A DNA stretch of 29,515 nt from Chara braunii (GCA_003427395.1 BFEA01000108.1:3253330-3282844); one strand, 5' to 3'; positions 1-9,925 are shown, numbered from the stretch's first letter. A program made the numbers and translations. The notes: generated from the sequence alone by a model not told the origin.

Positions 1-65
1 CTTTCCATGTTCTAGCGGAAGATTCCTTCTCATTTTGTACAATTGGTTGAGTAGTGGAGTGAGGC
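1..65. repeat. Dispersed repeat, copy 1 (TTCCATGTTCTAGCGGAAG family)
   Basis: The core at 3-21 recurs at 29354-29372 in the same orientation, followed in both places by a similar stretch ending in GTGAGGCC about 60 bp later. A third copy lies inverted at 6541-6580, where about 40 bp match (TGTRCAAAATGAGAA.. through CTAGAACATGGAAAG). No coding potential is seen. It is probably the end of a transposable element cut by the window edge; the class is unknown. Confidence 0.6.
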
Positions 66-1937
66 CCTATATCTGCTGAATCACAGCAGAAATACAGACA
101 AATAAGGGAAGCATGTTCCTCGTTCAATTGGGAAAAACAACCATCACAGCAACTGTACATATGCCAACAGTAGTTTTTTTGAGAGTCTGTGGATCTCAAT
201 CCAAGAGTCAAAGATCGAATACTGCATATCAGAGTGAAAAGTACACTTCCTACGCCCCCCCTCCCCCTCCTCCTTACATATTGCACAAGAAGACATATTC
301 AAGAATAACAAATATAGATCTTGCTGAAGATATCCGCAGCCCTCAGCCGGCAGCCAGAGAAGACAAGTATACTACTGGGTCACTGGGGCTGCGCCCTTGT
401 TGACATATTCTGTGGGCAGGAACGTGGTGCATCTCCTAGCTTTCAATGGTGGCCGGACATCGATAAGTTCTATAAGGGACAACGAGCGACAGACAAGGGG
501 TGAAGCGCCCACGGCATAGAAGGTGGCCTGCTGAATCTGGGCGGAAAGTCAGTGGCTCATTGACATCGCATACAACTGCATTGCAAGGAAGTAATGAATC
601 TTCCAGGGTCTCTCGCTGCAGGGGAGCAACAGTCTGCCTCCAACGTGAGGAATTGTCACCGCGGCGTAGGCTCCATGGTCAACCATGGGAAGAAACAGAC
701 CAGGGTCATCCTTGGGTTCAAGGTTTTATTAGACAGTCCACTAGGGGCAGACTGAGAGGAATAACTCCAGGTCTGATTTCCCGCATTGTTTGTTTATAGG
801 GTGGCCTTGATAAAAGGGAGGGGCATTGCTGAAAAAGGATGGGCGTACTGACAGTACATCCTTCAAACAGGAAGCCAACAATGGTGTCAGGGTTCATCGG
901 GCCGTAACGCAGGGAAGCGTGCAAGTGGGGTGCATATGTACTTTTGACTTGCCAGTGGAATAGGAACCGGACTGAGGCTACTGAGAATAGCAGGACCCAG
1001 ACCCCATGCGGCTATCCTATTGGGGGCACTGATGAAATTGGACAGGGCAAAACCGGAGGACCTGATGGCAGCCGAAATTGTGAGGGCGGCGGTGTTGTGG
1101 GCCTTGTGGACACTGAGGAACGAACACTGTAGACAGGGTACATCTCCCCCCGCTGCAGGCTTACCAGGATAGGGCGCTGGAAAATATTCGGGTGGCTCTC
1201 CTGGCAGATTGGCATCGTAGCAGAAACACAGGAGAGGGGAAGGAAGAACTGTTCTGGGCCAGATGGGGCTCATACCCACAGCTGCTCGCCAGACACCCCC
1301 AGACGGGCCGCATGGTGTTCGGTCCGCTGCTTCTACGTCAAAGACCCCGTTCAGACACGGAGGAAGAATCCGAATAGGGAACTGATCAGTAAAGGAAAAG
1401 CAACCCATACGTATTGTAGTTAGGGGGGCAGAGGGGTAGGCGGTAAGTAGAATTAGTTAGTTAGCGTGGCAAGTGTAGAGCCAAAGGACAATGGCAGAGG
1501 AAGCGTGGTAAGGAGACTAGAGTAGAGGGAGTAGAGCCGAAGGACAAGAGGAGGGATAGGGTGGACAGGGAACAGTTGAACAGACAATACATCAGAAACA
1601 TCAACAATACAACAAAAAGTTCAAGAACACCAAAAATGCTAAAAAGAGAGTACAGGAACAGGAAAGTCAATGCCATCAGAAATCAACAGGAAATGCGTCA
1701 CCAGATTTAGGGCACAATAGCTCAGGCAATCAGATATCTGTTGGAAAGTTGGAAACATATTACTGAAATTATGCCCCTGCTTAGTCAACTGACAAACTAC
1801 CAAGATCCACATGTTTAGGACATGTGGGGCGCCTGTGACACTCGCACAATGGAACCTCATAAGCCTGTAAGTAAGGAGAATGGCATTATGGGTGATATAC
1901 TTGAAGGGAAAAAGTCTCATTCAGAGGAAGAGAACCT
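66..1937. other. Unassigned region, no gene recognised
   Basis: No recognisable exon, RNA or named element. The longest open frame is on the minus strand (887-1408, 173 codons). It has no domain I recognise, and a donor-like CCTG|GTAAGC on the minus strand lies inside it near 1145. On the plus strand a short stretch near 954-976 (AGTGGAATAGGAACYGGRCTGA) recurs near 27268-27290. The block is purine-rich from about 1420 to 1680. It would lie downstream of the kinase exon at 5115-5173, so it may be intron or repeat. Confidence 0.4.
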
Positions 1938-1941
1938 ATTT

Positions 1942-1984
1942 GAACACACACACACACACAGAGGGAGAGACCACCTCCTTGAAC
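1942..1984. repeat. (CA)n tract with shared 3' flank
   Basis: A short CA run is followed by AGAGGGAGAGACCACCTCC and TTGAACA. The same arrangement occurs at 4172-4236 with a longer CA run. The shared flank shows these are two copies of one dispersed repeat carrying a microsatellite, not two independent CA expansions. Confidence 0.6.
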
Positions 1985-2067
1985 ACGCATGCAATAAATC
2001 GTAGTTTCCCAGCGGCGCTGTATACTAAGTCGTATGTCTTGTGGGTTTTGTAGTTGTGAGCATGGCA

Positions 2068-2830
2068 TGCAATCAGACTCGTCTTCTGTCTTATTAGGCA
2101 TACATGAAAACAGATGGCAAACACACTGGCGCCAGGCACCTACACAAGGCTCAAAGATATTACAACCGAGAACAAAGTTCGAATACAAACTTGCTTCGAA
2201 CAGCTATGGCACCTGTGCGCCTTCACCCTTCCCTTCCAACACTGTATCCTCAATGCTGTTCACACGTACGCCTCCCTGGATCTCCCTGGATGTCCCACAC
2301 ACGCACACAACTCACTGAACGCTCACACACACACACGCTACAACCTACGCTCTACCCTAGCGCAGCTATGGCTGCCGATACCTCAGTGCTTCTGCACGGT
2401 TCGCAGTCTGAATGCATTGGTATCGGAGCGACTTGTGCAAGGAGGTCTGCGAGTGCCCGTGGAAGAAGTGGGCTGGAGGGAGACGAAGCGGCCATAGCCG
2501 GTAGTTGGTGGTAGAGGTAGCAGCACCCATAGCTGCGCTAGGGTAGAGCATAGGTTGTAGTGTGTGTGTGTGTAAGCGTTCAGTGAGTTATGTGCGTGTT
2601 TGGGACATCCAGCGAGATCCAGGGAGACGTACGTGTGAACAGTGTTGAGGATACAGTGTTGGAAGGGAAGGGTGAAGGCGCACAGGCGCCATAGCTGTTC
2701 GAAGCAAGTTTGCTTTGGAACTGTGTCCTCGGTTGTAATATCTTTGAGCCTTGTGTGGGCGCCTGGCGCCAGTGTGTTTGCCAGCTGTTTTCATGTATGC
2801 CGAATAAGACAGAAGACGAGTCCGATTGCA
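2068..2830. mobile_element. Foldback element with about 303-bp inverted arms
   Basis: The left arm 2068-2370 and right arm 2528-2830 are inverted copies of each other over their whole length. They differ by scattered substitutions and a variable CA/TG run, and enclose a 157-bp centre. The outer ends begin TGCAATC and end GATTGCA. GGCA sits immediately outside both ends (2064-2067 and 2831-2834), a possible 4-bp target-site duplication. No transposase frame is present, so this is a non-autonomous foldback or MITE-like element. Transcribed, it would give a long hairpin RNA. The superfamily is not identified. Confidence 0.8.
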
Positions 2831-3090
2831 GGCAGGTTTTGATCCCTGGATCTGCCAGTTTGGTGAGTGTTTCGTTATTTTGTCTGTGCCGGGACTCGAT
2901 ACCAGGCCTTTTGGCAGTTTGTTTATTTTTGGATTTATTTGCTGTTGTATGTTCTTGAGATCTTCAGGACTCGATCCCGCGACCTGGAGCGTTGTGGTTG
3001 TGTTTCGTTGTGTGAGCTGGGCTTGATCCCTAGACCTGACTGTAATAGTCTCTGTAGCCTAGTCTTAGACCGCTAGGCCTTTCCGTTTTG
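2831..3090 (-). repeat. Degenerate tRNA-derived SINE with repeated B-box-like motifs
   Basis: Read on the minus strand, 3052-3085 contains TAGCGGTCTAAGACTAGG, like a tRNA D-arm/A box. About 30 nt on (3040-3019) comes a T-arm-like AGGGATCAAGCCC. Three more motifs of the same type follow at 2987-2966 (GGGATCGAGTCC), 2910-2891 (GGTATCGAGTCCC) and 2856-2837 (AGGGATCAAAA). The spacing of the first pair fits an RNA polymerase III internal promoter. No cloverleaf with a paired acceptor stem can be drawn, so it is not an intact tRNA gene. Confidence 0.5.
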
Positions 3091-4170
3091 TCTTTTTCTG
3101 GACATGAGTTGTAGGCCCGTTGCTGTCTTCCCTTCTTTCCAGTTGCCAGTCTAGATTCGGTCCTTGGCTGTAGGCTGTCGATCCTAGGTTGTAGGCTGAG
3201 TCAAGTCAGTCGAAACCTAAGTCTACAAAATTGTCAGGTGCAAAGGGGGAATGGTTTCTTTTGGTTCTTTTCCATTTTTTCTCTTTTCACGTTGGTCTGG
3301 TGAGGTTACGCCTTGAGAGCTGCGCTATCTTCAGCAGCGTAGTGGCTCATCTTCTTCAAGTTGCTGGCGACCATAGCTGGGACCGACCAGCTCCAGTGTT
3401 GACAGCGTCGGGCCGTGGGCCCAGACGCTGATGGGCGCTTCCTCCTACTGGTGTGTCTGTTGGGGTTAAACCACAAGTACACGGCCCCAGCCTTGCAGTC
3501 CGAAACTTGTCGCCACAAGAAAACGAGGCCGAAACGTCAAACGCTGGGCCCACCGTTCATAAATTCAATCGGCAGCCTCGTTTTCGTTTCACGTCTCCAG
3601 AATTTGAGGTGTCAGAGCCGCAGCCCAGGTGCCCATGTACTGGTGCTTTAAGGCAGCTGCCATCAAAGCAGCTTTTCCATGTCTTCTTCACAGAGGCAGG
3701 ATATCATCTTCATCGAGTTGGTATTCTTCTCCATCTTCCTGGGAGCCGCACTCCCCCTGCCTCTGCTGGACAGGCATATCATCTGCAGTTGGGGATCATG
3801 AGAGGTGCAGATTGGTGGTGGGGTTTAGAAGGGTCGCACGGCGACAGGCAGGCTTGATAGGTTGGGTGGTATAAGCACCATAGCTAGAGCTTGGTGGCGA
3901 GGGAGGAAGAAGAAGTCTCCCCAGTTACCCAATGAAACTTTGTTAAGGATTGGTCCGTGGGTGTTGACAACGTGGTTGGGATCCTCGGAGACTGTGGCTT
4001 GATTGAACTGGAGAGAGAAGAGGTTTTATAAGAATTGTATTGATTCCAATTCTAATTTTGGAATGTGAGTGCTTCCACTCTGTTATTTTATCATCGGTGT
4101 GGTGTGGATTGCTCCCTCCAAAGGTCACTTGTCATTGCACATGTGGATCCCATGTTGGATCTCGTTTCAA

Positions 4171-4171
<1 letters not shown>
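3091..4171. other. Unassigned region, no gene recognised
   Basis: No exon, RNA or repeat was recognised. The plus-strand frames at 3415-3651 and 3453-3857 overlap in different registers and have no domain I know. Repeat content is low compared with the flanks. Confidence 0.35.
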
Positions 4172-4214
<43 letters not shown>

Positions 4215-4236
4215 GGAGAGAACCCCTCCTTGAACA
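4172..4236. repeat. (CA)20 microsatellite with repeat flank
   Basis: An uninterrupted CA run at 4172-4211 is followed by AGAGGGAGAGAACCCCTCC and TTGAACA, which matches the flank of the CA tract at 1942-1984. Confidence 0.85.
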
Positions 4237-4742
4237 GGCTGCCCACTATATAAGAACCAACTTAACCTCCCTTGTCCCCTCAACAAAAGCCTCAATTGAA
4301 GAAGCCAAATGAGATTTTTCCAACCAGTCAACATAGGTGGGGCTTCTTCAGTGGTTCTGGTGCAATCAGAGCATACTGCTGGGCGTATGAATGTATCTCA
4401 CTGTTCCCCGAGGACGCATTGTCGGTGCGAGGCTACTAGTGTGGTCAGGAATTGGGGTTTGCATCGTCAATATGAGCTGCCAAGCTGACTGACTGTCCAC
4501 TCAGGGAAAGTCTTGAGCAGCCACATCACGCGGGGACGGGAAGGACCAGTAAACTGCATCCCAACACCCTCAACTTGATACTCAACCCGCAATGCACTTG
4601 ATTCCTCAACATCGTTCTGGATTCAGATGCGCAGCAGGGTATGATATCTCGTTCGATAGCTCAGCAGCAGCATGGCTCAGACCGTATATGCAAGCAAGCA
4701 CACGCCGTGTGTGCAATCGTGCACGGATGGCACACAAGCATG

Positions 4743-5032
4743 CAAAAAAAAAAAAAAAAAAAAGCTGAGAGAGAAGTAATGTCACTGCATAATGGTCAAG
4801 ACTCAAGACTGATGTTCCAGAGGCCTGCTTGAGGTTATTTCTGAGCCTAGGCATTTTTTTATGCTCAACAGGATCTCTTCACTAGGTAGTACATCCTCCT
4901 GCATCCATGAAAACAGCAACAAAAAACAAAAACAAAAACAAAACAAAAACAAAAAAAAACAGAAATTGACAAATTGTTGCTGGTGCAGTGCACGGACGGG
5001 TTAAGTCTTGTGGTGCACTGCACCGCACCAGC
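4743..5032. repeat. A-rich tracts and a hairpin
   Basis: An uninterrupted A run lies at about 4744-4763. A (CAAAAA)n-like tract lies at 4919-4960. Next comes an imperfect inverted repeat: GCTGGTGCAGTGCAC (4979-4993) against GTGCACTGCACCGCACCAGC (5013-5032), with an unpaired GGTGC in the right arm. The A runs could be tails of plus-strand retroposons, but no target-site duplication was found. The hairpin lies 82 nt beyond the kinase 5' splice site on the minus strand. Confidence 0.5.
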
Positions 5033-5114
5033 CGTGCGGCTCGTGCAGTTGCGAGTACGTCTCAGACTGAATGTGTTAACAAGAGGGAAGATTCTCTCAC
5101 CCGAATGAACTCAC

Positions 5115-5173
5115 CTCTGGTGCACGATAGCCTTTTGTACCAGCACAAGGGCCTTCCTTCGGCTTAAGGGTTT
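5115..5173 (-). CDS. CDC7: CDC7-type kinase, exon with GTKGYRAPE (P+1 loop/APE)
   Basis: This 59-nt exon encodes TLKPKEGPCAGTKGYRAPE. The end matches subdomain VIII of CDC7 kinases, where a GTxG(F/Y)RAPE block closes the activation segment and anchors the P+1 loop. The acceptor TTTGTTCCTTGCAG lies directly upstream and the donor GTGAGT directly downstream, on the minus strand. The exon begins with 2 nt of a split codon, matching the single nt left by the exon at 10550-11135 (joined codon GAA), and it ends at a codon boundary after APE. The other two frames lack the motif. C-lobe exons should follow at lower coordinates; none was recognised in 1-5114, so they may lie outside the window. Confidence 0.85.
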
Positions 5174-5489
5174 CTGCAAGGAACAAACAACGTTCAACAT
5201 CTTGTTGAGAGATTCAGGATCGAACAGCTGCAACCCAAATGATGCTCATCATCAAATCCCAGAGAAATGCAATCCAAATTATCCAATCTCATTCAATGCA
5301 CAGTTTGCGTTCATCATTAGTCAGGCGAGAAGAGAGAGGAGAGAAATTGCTGAAGCCTGAGACTGGTAAAGGTTACCCCAATTCTCTCTACGGATGGGGA
5401 CGAGAGAACTTCATTACTGTGCACCCAGCTGAACACAAACTGGTAGCAGGCCACTAAGAAAGCCAGCTAAATACCCCAATTACTCTGCA

Positions 5490-5673
5490 CCCCAATTCTA
5501 ACAAACAGAAGACACCCCAATTCTAACTAACAGAAGACAGAGGTAGGATCAGCTAGAATACTTCGACAGCAATGTTCACGCTGGCCGGAGACCTCAACAA
5601 TCATATAGAAGCTAGGACCAAGCGTGGACATTGATGTACAAGGAGTCTAGCTGGAAAGCGATTGTTGAGGTCT
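5490..5673. repeat. 24-bp tandem duplication and 14-bp perfect inverted repeat
   Basis: ACCCCAATTCTAAC followed by WAACAGAAGAC occurs twice in tandem at about 5490-5538. Further on, AGACCTCAACAATC (5589-5602) has a perfect inverted copy GATTGTTGAGGTCT (5660-5673), giving a hairpin with a 57-nt loop. Function unknown. Confidence 0.55.
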
Positions 5674-6486
5674 AACGAGAGAGAGAGAGCAGAAGCAAAG
5701 GATGCTTCACATTCGGTAATCAGCAGAGAAACATAACTCACGCTCGATGGGCCAAGGGTTATAAAATTTACAACGGCAAAAAAATTGAAAAAAAGCATAG
5801 CTGGAAAGCACTTTACCCGTTACTGATCAAAATGCCAACTGTCAATTTCATTGTCAGGATGCCCAGGGGAAAAAAGTGCATGTGTCTGCTCTTCACTGGC
5901 AAGGTTTGGGTCCATGCAAACTCCTCGCAACCTCGTTCCAAGGTTCCTTCTGAGGAAGAAAGGTGTTCCTTGGAGGGAGAGGGGGTTTCATTTGAGGGAG
6001 AGGATTTCTTCTGACGTAGAGGGGGTTTCATGCTGCCCATCCGAGTACATTACGACGGGTGAGAGTGTATCACTCCACGACGAGATGCTTTGCCAGTAGG
6101 TCCCGTTCAAGAGAACCACGAACTGTCTCCGCAGAACGCAAGCTACCTTCTTCACCCGAACACAACGTAGGGCCATTATTGCTGAATTTAGGTGGAAAAG
6201 ATTCCCCGAATACAGCTGTAATGACTGTACACTGCATTCGGGTGAAGAAGCTAGAATTCACCCCCGTAGCGCACCCCTCTCCAAAGACTACCTCCTTCCC
6301 CCGGACATAACGCATATGCGTTGTAAATGAATAGAAGGCATACGCTTCATTCGTTTAATCCGCATATGCATTGTATTCGAGTGTGGTGCAGCAACTTTTT
6401 GGACAGAAGAGGGATGGGTCCAGCCTGAGTAGGCTCAGTTCTGGTCGTGGGCGGAGAGCATTGGAAAGAGGAAAATTCAAAAATGT

Positions 6487-6590
6487 GGTGTCGTATCTTT
6501 CGATGTTCTGGCCGAGGCCTCCCTCCACTCCTCACGGAATGTGCAAAATGAGAATGAATCTTCTGCTAGAACATGGAAAGATACGACACC
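6487..6590. repeat. 104-nt hairpin nested in the foldback element
   Basis: The arms 6487-6512 and 6565-6590 are 26 nt each, with two mismatches when inverted, around a 52-nt loop. The right part (6541-6580) is also an inverted copy of the repeat at the start of the window. The shape resembles a short MITE or a small-RNA precursor, and no expression evidence can be judged from sequence alone. Confidence 0.65.
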
Positions 6591-6707
6591 CCGGTGTGTT
6601 GAGGCGTGGCACTCCTGGCTTCCCGCTGCCCCGCTGCCACTTTCTTGGCTGCCCTTTGTCAGACAGCGGGAGACATCCAAGAAGAGGGTCAGGTCACACA
6701 CTCACAG

Positions 6708-6710
<3 letters not shown>

Positions 6711-6747
<37 letters not shown>
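6711..6747. repeat. (AG)n microsatellite
   Basis: An uninterrupted AG run of 37 nt inside the unpaired centre of the larger foldback element. Confidence 0.95.
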
Positions 6748-6750
<3 letters not shown>

Positions 6751-7257
6751 CGAGGGCAAAGGCGAGCTACAGGTGAATTCAACTTTCTTTATTTTCCCTT
6801 TTCTTGCGCAACTCGCTCCACCAAGAGTTGCAGGAGCCAGGACGAAAATGGGAAAAAAATGAAAGAAAGAGGGTTCTATTCGAATAACATTTTTCTCTTT
6901 CCGAAATCCGATTAGAAGACATATGCGATTTATTCAAATACAAAGCATATGCGTTGTATTCAAAGTGCCCTTCTATTTGAAAAAAAGGTACTAACTTACG
7001 AAAAAGCTTTTTTGGAAAACTCAAATACAACGCATATGCGATATGCTCGGGGGAAGAAGGTAGTCAGATACTCTACGTGGGTGACTTCTACCTTCTTCAC
7101 CCGAATAAAACATACGATCATTGTAACTGCATTTGGGGTGTCTTTCTGTGTAAATTCAGCAATAATGATCGTACGTTGTATTCGGGTGAAGAAGGTAGCA
7201 TGTGTTCTGCCAATTACAGTTTGTAAGGGAAATGATACCTGTTGATAGTTTTTTGTT

Positions 7258-7345
7258 GGGCTCTGATCGATGCGCAGCCAGGCGGAATCGAACCGGTGAC
7301 CTCGGCCATTACAGCCGGATGCCTTTACCACTGTAATCGTGACCC
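7258..7345 (-). repeat. tRNA-like relic (SINE head or tRNA pseudogene)
   Basis: On the minus strand GTGGTAAAGGC resembles an A box, CGGC-TGTAATG-GCCG can form an anticodon-like stem-loop, and CACCGGTTCGATTCC is a good B box/T arm. The acceptor ends do not pair (5' GGGTCACG against a 3' region with no complementary strand), and loop position 33 is G rather than the invariant U. It is therefore not a functional tRNA gene. It begins about 35 bp outside the larger foldback element. Confidence 0.6.
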
Positions 7346-8177
7346 AGTGTTGAAAACTGAAGCCATACAGGTCATGCCAATCAGCCCACCCCAGCGCGGT
7401 TGCAGCAAGGTCTTACTCATCACATCCTCAACATCCGTGAGATCCTCCACAAGCAGCAGCATCCACGCAGACACCATCATCATCCAGGTGACTTCTCCTG
7501 GATGATTACTGCGCTCGTACACTGTAGATAGTTTTTTTGTGGGGCCCTAATACCTGCTAGGGAGCAACAATCTACTGACCAACATCCCACCCGAAATGGT
7601 GAGCCCGGCATACTGTGATTTACTTCCTGGTGAAGAGGGAACCAAAGTGTGCGGCCTCCAGAATAGAAGGGGACTGCTTATAGATGTTTTCACTTTACTC
7701 ACTTTACTGACAGGAATGGTACATAAATGGCATCCTCTTCGTGTAAACAAGCAGACTTTACGGCTGAGGAAAACAAGATAGCACGACATTTCAAGAAAGA
7801 AAAGGGGAGGGTACTGGAGAGGACAGAACAGCTAGGGTGGCGTAGAAGGGTGGGCTAGAAACAGAGAGGGGTACAGACTTTAAGAGAATTTTCTGTCTGG
7901 TTCTTGCTAGTCCAAAGTCTAAAATTTGTTTGGGAATGGGGTATTGGAAAAGCGATCACGAGTTAAGCTAGGGTTTAAGGTTTAAGTTTATAAGGACACG
8001 GTTTTAGATTACTCTCGGGAAACGTTTTTTCAGCAGGTCCCAGAGGGTCCCGTCAAAAGCATAACACTGGGTAATCCTCCCAGACCCGGTCTTTATGTGG
8101 GGAGGTCGGCCCCTCTTTCTTTGAGGGAATAATGAACAGACCGGTTGGAACCTGTTTTTTTATTTCTTTAAGATTGG

Positions 8178-8257
8178 AGGGGCCATGCTAATCTCCAATT
8201 GCCACGGGAATAAATTGAGATATGGTCCTTTTGTATTAAATAAGGAAAAAAAAAAAA
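8178..8257. pseudogene. Rearranged U6 snRNA retrocopy with inverted 5' part
   Basis: 8178-8194 is the reverse complement of the U6 core GATTAGCATGGCCCCT. It is followed by CCAATT, consistent with U6 that has lost the ACAGAGA region. Then 8212-8228 reads on the plus strand AAATTGAGATATGGTCC, close to the U6 3' part (AAATCGAGAAATGGTCC, two differences). An A run follows at 8245-8257. An inverted 5' part, a direct 3' part and a poly(A) tail match the product of LINE-type twin priming. The U6 matches are short, so this is tentative. Confidence 0.45.
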
Positions 8258-8367
8258 CAGAAAAAGAAAATTGCAATTGCATGGGGAAGTCTGTGGAAAC
8301 TTCATAAATGCATGTAAAGGAAAGCGAAAGAAGGGAAAAAGAAAGGCAGAAGACGCGATGAAAACCT

Positions 8368-8562
8368 ACGGGCCTAGGTCAGTTGGTCCACCCAAGAACT
8401 GTTGAAACTTGAAATAAAGATGCAAGTTCAAATCCAGATGCAACCAGATGAACAAAATAAAATATACCGAATTACCTGGGGCCGGTCAGATCAACGATGT
8501 CATCTAAAAGAAGACAGAGTCTAACGCAGAGTCCTTAAAAAAGAAAAAAAGAAAAAAAAAAG
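8368..8562 (+). repeat. tRNA-derived SINE
   Basis: GGGCCTAGGTCAGTTGGTCC (8370-8389) matches an A box/D arm. CAAGTTCAAATCCAG about 40 nt downstream matches a B box/T arm. A non-tRNA body follows, ending in an A-rich tail (8536-8562). This is the standard SINE plan of a Pol III head, a body and an A tail. The acceptor stem is not paired, so it is not a tRNA gene. Confidence 0.6.
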
Positions 8563-8809
8563 AGGAGGAGAATACGTCGAACTAGTCAAAGGCTGGGAAG
8601 CTGGACCACAAGCCCAAGGCGGGTAATGGCCCTGGTGGTACTATATACATAATGGGATGCTGGACCCGGTTTCCAGCAGGTGTGCCTCCCCACCAATCGA
8701 CTGGAGCAGCCAGAGGGGGCTCTGTTAGGGGAAGATTCTCTTATCACTTTCCCTACCATGACCCTCTCTGGCTTCAGAAAGAAAAAAGGAGAAAAAAAGG
8801 AAGGAGAAT
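8530..8809 (+). mobile_element. SINE-like retroposon flanked by a 15-bp direct repeat
   Basis: CAGAGTCTAACGCAG is present at 8515-8529 and again at 8810-8824, a perfect 15-bp direct repeat of the size expected for a target-site duplication. The enclosed 280 bp ends in an A-rich tail (8777-8808). Part of the body (8654-8708, GGGATGCTGGACCCGG..CCCCACCAAT) is shared with another A-tailed retroposon at 25481-25629. An A-rich stretch also sits at its 5' side and overlaps the tail assigned to the preceding SINE, so the two elements may have inserted as a composite. Confidence 0.6.
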
Positions 8810-9044
8810 CAGAGTCTAACGCAGCGAACAGAGAGGGAGACGTTGCCTTTGACATTCTCTCTCCTCCCGATTTCTAAAACTTGCTGCTTTATTTCTGTAA
8901 AGGCAGGTTATGATAGAATGAAGATAAGCACTGAAGCTTCACACTCGGGGGAATTCCAATCTTATTAACACTGGATAGTAGCGGATATACGCGATGACCA
9001 TCATCTTTTTTCTTGAGTAGTGGAACAGCGGTATGGTGGTAGAA

Positions 9045-9510
9045 GAGGTTGTACAGCAGTACATAAGGAAAAAATGAACAGATCGGGACCAGCACTGACT
9101 TCGTACAGGTCAGAATAGCATTCATATCATGAACCACGTTGAACAACCAATCATGTTGCAACATTTTCATGCAATGTTTGTTCTTATCTGATGTTCTTTT
9201 AGGGAGGGCACAACAAACCACCCTGGATTTCCGTTCCCTCCCGCCGGTTCCCCAACGCGCTCGCCCCCCCCTCCCCCACCCCCAGGTTGTACAGCGGAAG
9301 GAAAAAATGAGCACATCCGGACCAGCACTGACCTCGTACAGGTAAGAACAGCATTCATGTCATAAACCACGTTGAACAACCAATTATGTTGCAACAATTT
9401 CATGCAATGTTTGTTATTATCTGTTGTTCTTATCCGATGTTCTTTAAGGGAGGGCGCAGCAAAGCACCCTGGATTTCCGTTCCCTCCCACCGTTCCCCAA
9501 AGCCCTCGCC
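9045..9510. repeat. Tandem duplication, unit about 240 bp
   Basis: 9045-9283 and 9285-9510 are near-identical copies. Each runs from GGTTGTACAGC through CACGTTGAACAACCAAT and CCCTGGATTTCCGTTCCCTCC. A partial third echo (CAACAAACCACCCTCGATTT) occurs near 9640. Frames read through both copies have no recognised domain. Confidence 0.8.
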
Positions 9511-9889
9511 CCCCCCCCCCCCCCCCCAACCCGTCCCAACCACCCACAAGCTCACTGCCCTTCCAAATCCCTGACCACCCCCAACCCTTCTTCACCCTCC
9601 ACGATCTCCACCCTCCTCCCTCCTTAAGAGAAGAGCGCAACAAACCACCCTCGATTTTCATTCCCTCCCTCCATCCCCAGATCCCTTGCCTCCCCCCTTC
9701 CAAACCACTACCCACAAGCTTACCTCGTCAATCTACATGCCCTTCCGTATCCCTGCCCACCCCCAACCCTTCGTTCTCATCCCCATCCTCCACCCTCCTG
9801 CCTCCTTAACACCCCACTCCTTACCCCTCCCTTTTAGCCCCACCCTCCTTAACTTCCTCAAACAACATGTCATACACAACCCCCCCTTC

Positions 9890-9925
<36 letters not shown>

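Larger units (their letters stand above)
6121..7222. mobile_element. Large foldback element with about 200-bp composite inverted arms
   Basis: The left arm (6121-6325) and right arm (7026-7222) align as inverted copies along their whole length. From outside inward they share AACTGT, GCAGAAC, a roughly 115-bp palindromic module (6141-6255 / 7087-7199) with ends like CTACCTTCTTCACCCGAA, a TCACCC.CGTAG spacer, GACTACCTYCTTCCCCCG and GCATATGCG. GCATATGC-like motifs recur inside (about 6362, 6920, 6945) as possible subterminal protein-binding sites. The centre carries a nested hairpin and an (AG)n tract but no transposase. The same module stands alone at 16884-16996. No clear target-site duplication was seen. 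Confidence 0.75.

Noticed and set aside
6949-7245. Plus-strand 98-codon frame similar to a minus-strand frame at 6070-6315
   Set aside because: The protein similarity only reflects the inverted arms of the foldback element.
7258-7345. Functional tRNA gene
   Set aside because: Acceptor stem unpaired and anticodon loop lacks U33; scored as a relic.
9167-9715. 182-codon Gly/Trp-rich minus-strand frame
   Set aside because: Translation of the G-rich complement of a C/T tract and tandem duplicates; no coding signal.
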